64,000 bases of DNA from contig OV121082.1 in assembly GCA_921293015.1 (NCBI GenBank), positions 48,628,971 through 48,692,970 of the forward strand, in the 5' to 3' direction. Source of the stretch: Phorcus lineatus. Lineage: Eukaryota; Mollusca; Gastropoda; Trochida; Trochidae. Every line of letters starts with the position of its first letter. Positions within the stretch are counted from its first letter, which is position 1. Positions 58,451-64,000 of this stretch are shown piece by piece. The notes under the pieces were generated by a model, which did not search any database, had not been told where the DNA came from, and saw only the letters and a list, made by a program, of their open reading frames with translations. Made by a program: the position numbers and the translations under genes.

Positions 58451-61400
58451 CCTAAACACAAGATTGCTGCAATCCAGACAAGGCAGAGTAAATTCAACAT
58501 GGACAGATAAATGGACAAATTGATGAATGGATTGATGAATACCTTGACAGGCCATAAGCTCATCTTTTCCAGGCCTGGTGAGCTACATTGTGATCATGCG
58601 GGTCATTAATAGTTTAAAGGAAGTTACTTGTTCAATTAGGAATGCAGAGTTACATCATACATAAAAATTTGTACATGATTAAATTTAGTTTCAGCAAACC
58701 TTATATGGTAGCAGATAATCATAGCCATTATTAACTCTTTGTAAGCTGGAGATCACAAAAGTTGCCGGACCCTAGTGATATGCAATGCTATTATTTTTGA
58801 TAAAATCCACATGTCTTGCTTCTATATAACCTTCAAAATATTTATGACAGACAAAGATTAAATACAAAAACCAAATATAAACTAATAAATTCTACTTTGT
58901 GGTAAATGTATCCTACACAACAATTAAAATATGGTTGACAGGTGGTTAAAGACATTATAAATTCCATTGACATATTATAAGAGATAACCTCCATCGACAT
59001 AAACAGCCTGGATTTTCCATGGCTTACAGCTCATGAAACCCTTTTAAGGTGCAATATCAACCTTGAAAGTCCACAATGCATCTGGGCCTATAACGCAAGA
59101 AAGATATGATAAATTACATACGACATCGGCATGTGGGTTAATAAGGCAGATTTCTGCATGCTATCATAAACACATTGTTGAACCTGTTATTCCACCTTCT
59201 TAACTGTTCATAGCTGACTTGGCATACCAGGCAATTTACAATGGATTTTTTATATCATGAACTTTTCTTCAATTTAATAAAAGCTTGTGACTTGAACGTA
59301 CTAGTTCACCCATTCATTGGGTGTGATAAAATGGGGGAAATTATGTAGTCTATTATAAAGCCTTGACTATCAGACCGTCTGTCAATATAGTTCACCAGTA
59401 GATAAGAGTATGAGCCAAAGCTAAATATCACTCGCTGCTCCTGTTGCTTGGGTAATATGACAAATGTGGAATTTGAACAGAATGCCTTTAATACATATTG
59501 TTATTAAACATAAACACAACAATCTCACATCTTACTTCTTACCAAGCTACTAAAACTTTGCAAACATTCATGTAACAAGCCTTCACATGTTGTTTTCATT
59601 GTTAACATCTTAGAAAATTTATTGATATAGTATTTAAATAATTTTCAACACATTTCGGATAAACTAGATATTCAAGTTTATCTTTTCAGTGTTGTTAACA
59701 TGACAACAAGGAACAAGAAAGACTTTTGATCATGTGAGCATGTATTTTTTAGTATTTTATGTGAAATGCATTTCAATACCAGATTTTTAAAGTTTCCAAC
59801 AATGTCTTATAAATAAACCACCTGTTGAACCAATGATTGCCAAACAATCCATAATCTATAAGTAATACAAATAAAGTGATATAAAATATTAAAAATTTAG
59901 ATCAAGTTTGTTTGTATAAAAAACCTAATTAGTTTTAAAGAAAAGCATACCTTATACATAGGATTTAATTTATCCTTAAAAAAATAAATTGAGAGGAAAA
60001 GAGTATAATAACACAAAAAATATTTTTGTTTGATTTTCAAGTGCCAAAAAATTGGTTGACGAGACAAAACCACAATTGCTTGTGTCTCTAAATGGGGTTA
60101 TGTCTCCAACTTTGTATGATTAAATGTCTATGTTTAACCGACAGCAAAAACTAGTTTCAAGTCAGGTGATTCAAAACTTCACCACACGATAAGTTAGGAC
60201 TACAATAAAGTGTCTTTTCCAATTTCCGGTCTTAACAATAGATATATGTACGTCTTTCAAGGCCCCAACAGTGCGTAATAATCTTGCAATGTCGGTGTTA
60301 GAAGAGCTTAACAGAAGATAACAATAGACGAAAAAATGCAGATCTTGCTGGTTTTCCCACATGAGCTTAAAAATGCTGTCTTTAAATCCTTCTTGAGAAG
60401 CCTTTAGCCTGCAAGTTTGCGCGCCCCGATAGCAACCATCAATCCGTTTGCAAACCTGATACCCTCATTTATAAGCAGATCATGCGCTCTATAAGTATAT
60501 GTATATTTGAATACCTATACACCGTGTGTCTGTATGTAGGCCATTGTTGCCAGGTTTACTGTAATCAGAATTATGAAACTCGGGAATTTTATACAGGGAC
60601 TAGGGGTCTCCATTGAGGAAAGTTTTATCTCTTTTACTGTCAGAGAACATAAAATACAGCTTGTAGATCCATTCAGACAACGACTCCTTGTGTTGAGTAA
60701 TTGTAACTAAATATATCCCTAAATTGTATTTTATGTAATTCATTCACAAACTAACCTCAACATGTATTAAATAGAATGTATTCACATATGCTGAAATTAA
60801 TGTGCATTCACATGCACTTAATAAGATTTCCAGCCTTTATTGAATTGGTCTAACATATTATTAAGCTAAGATCTATCAGTTGATTAACCCTTTGAAACTG
60901 GGTTTCTTCATTTTCTGGGATAGAGCCTAATAGAGCCTCTAGCCAGTTTCTATTGCCCATCTGTTACTATGTTCGCAGGTTAAGATTCCAACAAATTAGA
61001 AACTCAAAATGGTTTAACACAAAAATATCTATCAACTTAAATGTTAATACTTCAACCATGATTAGAAACAATAGGAAGCGCAATTTGAGTATTTTACATA
61101 AATATCAAATCGACACTTTTAAGCTTAATCTAAAGGTCATTTTACATGTCATTTGACACAGTTGATGAGGTTTATCCAGATTTCATTAAGAGACACAGAA
61201 GACTTTATACATTAAAACTAAATTGACCTTATTTAGTTAGGGACAGAAGATTATAAATCATTTGCTATTTGAGATACTGGAAGCTGACAAATAAATCTAC
61301 ATCAAAATATATTAATATAAATAAAATGATGGACGAAATTTGATAAAACAATTCTTTCTTTAAAATTTACGGATTCAAGATTGTATATTATGCCATAACT

Positions 61401-61559
61401 GTTCATTAATGACATTCACCACAGGCTTAAATCATCAATACTCCTTTTTTTATCTGCTGTGGAGAACGGATTTACATGCAGTGAAGATTGGTGGCAATTT
61501 CACAATGAACATAAGTCAAGTTAAATCCACTGTTAACTAGTTCCTGGTAATTTTACGTA
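58451..61559. other. Long A+T-rich stretch, no supported gene
   Basis: A brief CpG patch (TTTGCGCGCCCCG near 60416) and a minus frame at 60171-60362 are the only departures from background. No splice-bounded coding stretch was found. Confidence 0.45.
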
Positions 61560-61995
61560 CACTGTCTACAGGTAAGTACCATGTTAAAGGTAAGAACATT
61601 TTCTACAGGTAAATATGCTCTTAAAGGTAAGAACATTTTCTACAGGTAAGTACGCTCATACAGGTAAGAACATTTTCTACAGGTAAATACGCTCTTACAG
61701 AAAAGAACATTTTCTACAAGTAAATACGCTCTTACAGGTAAGAACATTTTCTACAGGTAAGTACCCTGTTGCAGGTAGGAACTTTATAATGGTAAGTACC
61801 CTGTTACAGGTAAGAACATTTTCTACAGGTAAGTACCCTGTTACAGGTAAGAACATTTTCTACAGGTTAGTGTGTGACCTACAGGTAAGTACCCTGTTAC
61901 AGGTAAGTATGTGACCTACAGGTGTTACAGGTAGGAACTTTCTATTGGTAAGTACACTGTTGTAGGTAAATAGGCAGTCTACAGGCAAGTGCACT
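61560..61995 (+). repeat. Tandem array of consensus 5' splice sites
   Basis: Units of roughly 35-45 bases alternate TCTACAGGTAAGTACCCTG-type and TTACAGGTAAGAACATTT-type segments. CAGGTAAGT occurs perfectly at 61569, 61643, 61754, 61826, 61882 and 61900; CAGGTAAGA at about 61661, 61735, 61806 and 61843; CAGGTAAAT at about 61606 and 61679; further GGTAAG/GGTAGG variants lie between. The copies are imperfect but the splice-like core is the most conserved part. No ORF; probably intronic or intergenic. Confidence 0.92.
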
Positions 61996-62844
61996 GTCTA
62001 AGCCACCTGTGCTGTGTCAGACGAGATGCAGCCTGTCAAATTTCTGGCAAATTAACATTTACTGTCATTATTTCAACATTTTATGGGTTGCTAAAAGTAG
62101 TTAAATTCATATAAGGCTTTCCGCCACAGGTGTACTCAGTGATAGTGACCTTTCTACTTTTTTCTGATAAAGAAGTATCACATCCCCTTTCGATCGCTCT
62201 AAGGATATCATGCCTTATCTATTTTTCATAGTAATTCAATCTAGTCTGTTACTCTTCACTAAAAAGTTAAACTTGAATACAGACATTAATCTGTCAGAAA
62301 TTTACATGCTGATAAGTTTTAATATATAAACAAGTTGACCTTTACAGGATACTTTGACTTTGAGATTTGACTTATGGTAGTCATTTTCTAGCTGTCAGTG
62401 TCATATGCTGCACAATTATTGTCACTTCAGTTCATTCGCTTTCAAGAGCATACAAACACTATATTATTTGACAGTAAAATATCATTTGGCAGCTTCTGTT
62501 TTATCAAAAGCCATATCTTGTGTAGAAATTTCAGAACTGACCATAGCAAAATAGAAGCAAAACTCTGGTATGAATTAATTTTGGAATAAAAGGCTGATAA
62601 ATATCCAAGAATATACTAGAACGATATGGAAATGTACAAACAAGCGTTTGTGATCAATTGCTCTTTCAGTTATGAGTTGTATCTCTTAAATCCAGACAAT
62701 ATTAATTTACCTTTTGCATTAAAATAAATATCCACTTTAACATGATCACTGAGTCTACAAAATATAAATAACTGACAATTACACCTACAATAACTACATG
62801 CACATGTCACTTAACCACTGATGTGTCAGAAAGGTCTATAGATA
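61996..62844. other. A+T-rich, no supported gene
   Basis: No feature beyond a short plus frame at 62398-62589 that lacks splice support. Confidence 0.45.
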
Positions 62845-63111
62845 TCAAGTAATGTTAATATTAATCATCAAATTCATTACAATAAACTCAGGAGAGCATG
62901 TACACATGACCAAATTAAGATGACAGTTGTGCCAATCTTCAGCCTGAAGACACCTTCTCCATTGTTGTTCTGATCTACTCTGTTCATATAAACAGTACAA
63001 GGGAGGTAACTCCATACATAACATTTTCATTCCGCCTCTTTCAGATTGATACTGGTTACTTCCCTTTGACACACAATCTTCATCCTGCTTAAAGTACTTC
63101 AACACTGACAT
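62845..63111 (-). CDS. 88-codon open frame, possible exon
   Basis: Minus strand: ATG at 63109-63111 begins MSVLKYFKQDEDCVSKGSN and continues through EQSRSEQQWRRCLQAEDW to a stop at 62845. The opening residues resemble the MS-x-L-x-KYF starts of some transposon-derived proteins; this is a loose memory, not a match. The DNA for residues 15-38 is a mirrored pair of AAGGGAGGTAAC motifs, which argues that the frame may be accidental. Confidence 0.22.
   Translation of the reverse strand: MSVLKYFKQDEDCVSKGSNQYQSERGGMKMLCMELPPLYCLYEQSRSEQQWRRCLQAEDWHNCHLNLVMCTCSPEFIVMNLMININIT
62999..63066. repeat. Mirrored AAGGGAGGTAAC pair, 68 bp
   Basis: AAGGGAGGTAAC at 62999-63010 is mirrored by GTTACTTCCCTT at 63055-63066 with one mismatch. 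A third, unpaired copy (GTTACCTCCCTT) lies at about 63921. This is the same layout as 53224-53366 but shorter. Confidence 0.6.
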
Positions 63112-64000
63112 TTCCTCTTTCAGAAAATTACATCATTTTAAGTATTTTTATTAACCATGTTTAAAAAAACAATGGAAAAAGAAGCTTATGACTTTGAAAT
63201 ATTTATCTTGAAGATGAAAGGGTTTTAAGAACAATTCATATCAATCAATTATAACAGTGAACTTTTTTGACAACTTAAAAATATTTGGAACCTTTCAATT
63301 CAAGTCAATATTACTATACTGACCATCAGATATGTAAATTAGAGTACTTCATCAATAATGTTAATTACCAATTCAAAACCTTCAAAAAAAGAGGTAATTA
63401 CCTTTTAACAAAGAGTATGTACATCCATTTTTCAGCTGCTAAATGTGATAATTGAGTGTAAAGGTATCCAATGAACAATCCATGAGAATTTTGTTCACCG
63501 TGTCCAATTTGAATTGTCTGTCATCACAGCTGAAACACAAAAATACTTCTAACATTAAAGATATCCAAATTCATAATTCTAAATTATTATGAGTTATAAT
63601 TATATAAAGTTATGAAATAGAAAATTAATCTTTTTTTATTCAAAACATAATCTGAAATAGAAATCCATAATTAATTATGAAATTTGAATACATTTCTATT
63701 CTACTATTCTATCATTACTGTTTGTCGAAAAGGATATTTCTTAAACCAAAAAGTTTTTTTAATTGTAAATAAACAAGCCAATACCTTCCTCAACTGTATA
63801 TTTATCATCTGCACAAAAAATAAATTATTTATAACAAACGTGAAAGCATCATGGGCCCTTTAAATTCCAAAGTTTCTGAAGTGCCATAAAATCTCATACA
63901 AATCATTAGAGGTGGAAGAGTTACCTCCCTTATACCACTTGTTTCAATGTGTTGAACTCTGTTTTTCAAGCACTCTCATCCTACGGATCTTATATGGATG
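63112..64000. other. A+T-rich end of window
   Basis: One AAGGGAGGTAAC copy (complement) near 63921; otherwise no feature. Confidence 0.5.

Noticed and set aside
1-64000. CRISPR arrays, rRNA genes, bacterial operons or virus-like genes
   Set aside because: No spaced short repeats, no rRNA-like blocks, no ribosome-binding-site gene clusters and no recognisable polymerase or capsid frames were seen.

Overview
The window reads as metazoan nuclear DNA. It is A+T-rich (about two thirds by eye), has no compact gene array, and carries many short tandem repeats. The longest open frames (about 100-143 codons) are what chance gives in 128,000 six-frame codons with roughly 7% stops per codon, so ORF length alone is not evidence here. 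The recurring 12-mer AAGGGAGGTAAC (and its complement) and a dispersed repeat around CCATGAGGCCAATAGTA remind me of molluscan sequence. My best guess is a mollusc, possibly a bivalve or gastropod; this is recognition from memory and was not tested.

I found no gene whose product I can name. I looked for places where an acceptor (pyrimidine tract + AG), an open frame and a donor (GT) coincide. The clearest candidates fall into four groups. (1) Minus strand, 7.6 to 3.7 kb: an ATG inside AAGATGGCGGC followed by a donor, then possible exons at 4.37 and 3.84 kb. (2) Minus strand, 18.58 to about 12.3 kb: a possible start exon, a 58-codon exon at 17.1 kb and several small ones. (3) Minus strand, 31.8 to 23.7 kb: three phase-compatible exons ending in a stop. 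(4) Minus strand, 48.19 to 43.77 kb: a 31-base exon and a 73-codon terminal exon, again phase-compatible. On the plus strand, separate candidates lie at 0.26, 10.86, 30.33, 39.45, 41.14, 51.47 and 56.09 kb. Exon size and spacing fit a region of long introns, but strand is ambiguous at several places and each exon is a hypothesis.

The firmest content is repeats. These include a tandem array at 61.56-62.0 kb in which unit after unit carries the consensus 5' splice site CAGGTAAGT; a 27-bp minisatellite at 47.65-47.80 kb whose units each hold a small hairpin; a C-rich minisatellite of about 90 bp at 40.16-40.47 kb; a foldback element at 4.71-4.86 kb; a tandem repeat of about 130 bp at 16.68-17.0 kb whose units repeat minus-strand donor-like motifs; a 600-base pyrimidine-rich strand at 55.44-56.08 kb; a (TA)n and a (CAT)n microsatellite; and many two-copy duplications with 42-52 bp periods.

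Between these lie long stretches in which I see only A+T-rich unique-looking sequence, most likely intron or intergenic DNA. No rRNA, convincing tRNA, CRISPR or virus-like gene was seen.
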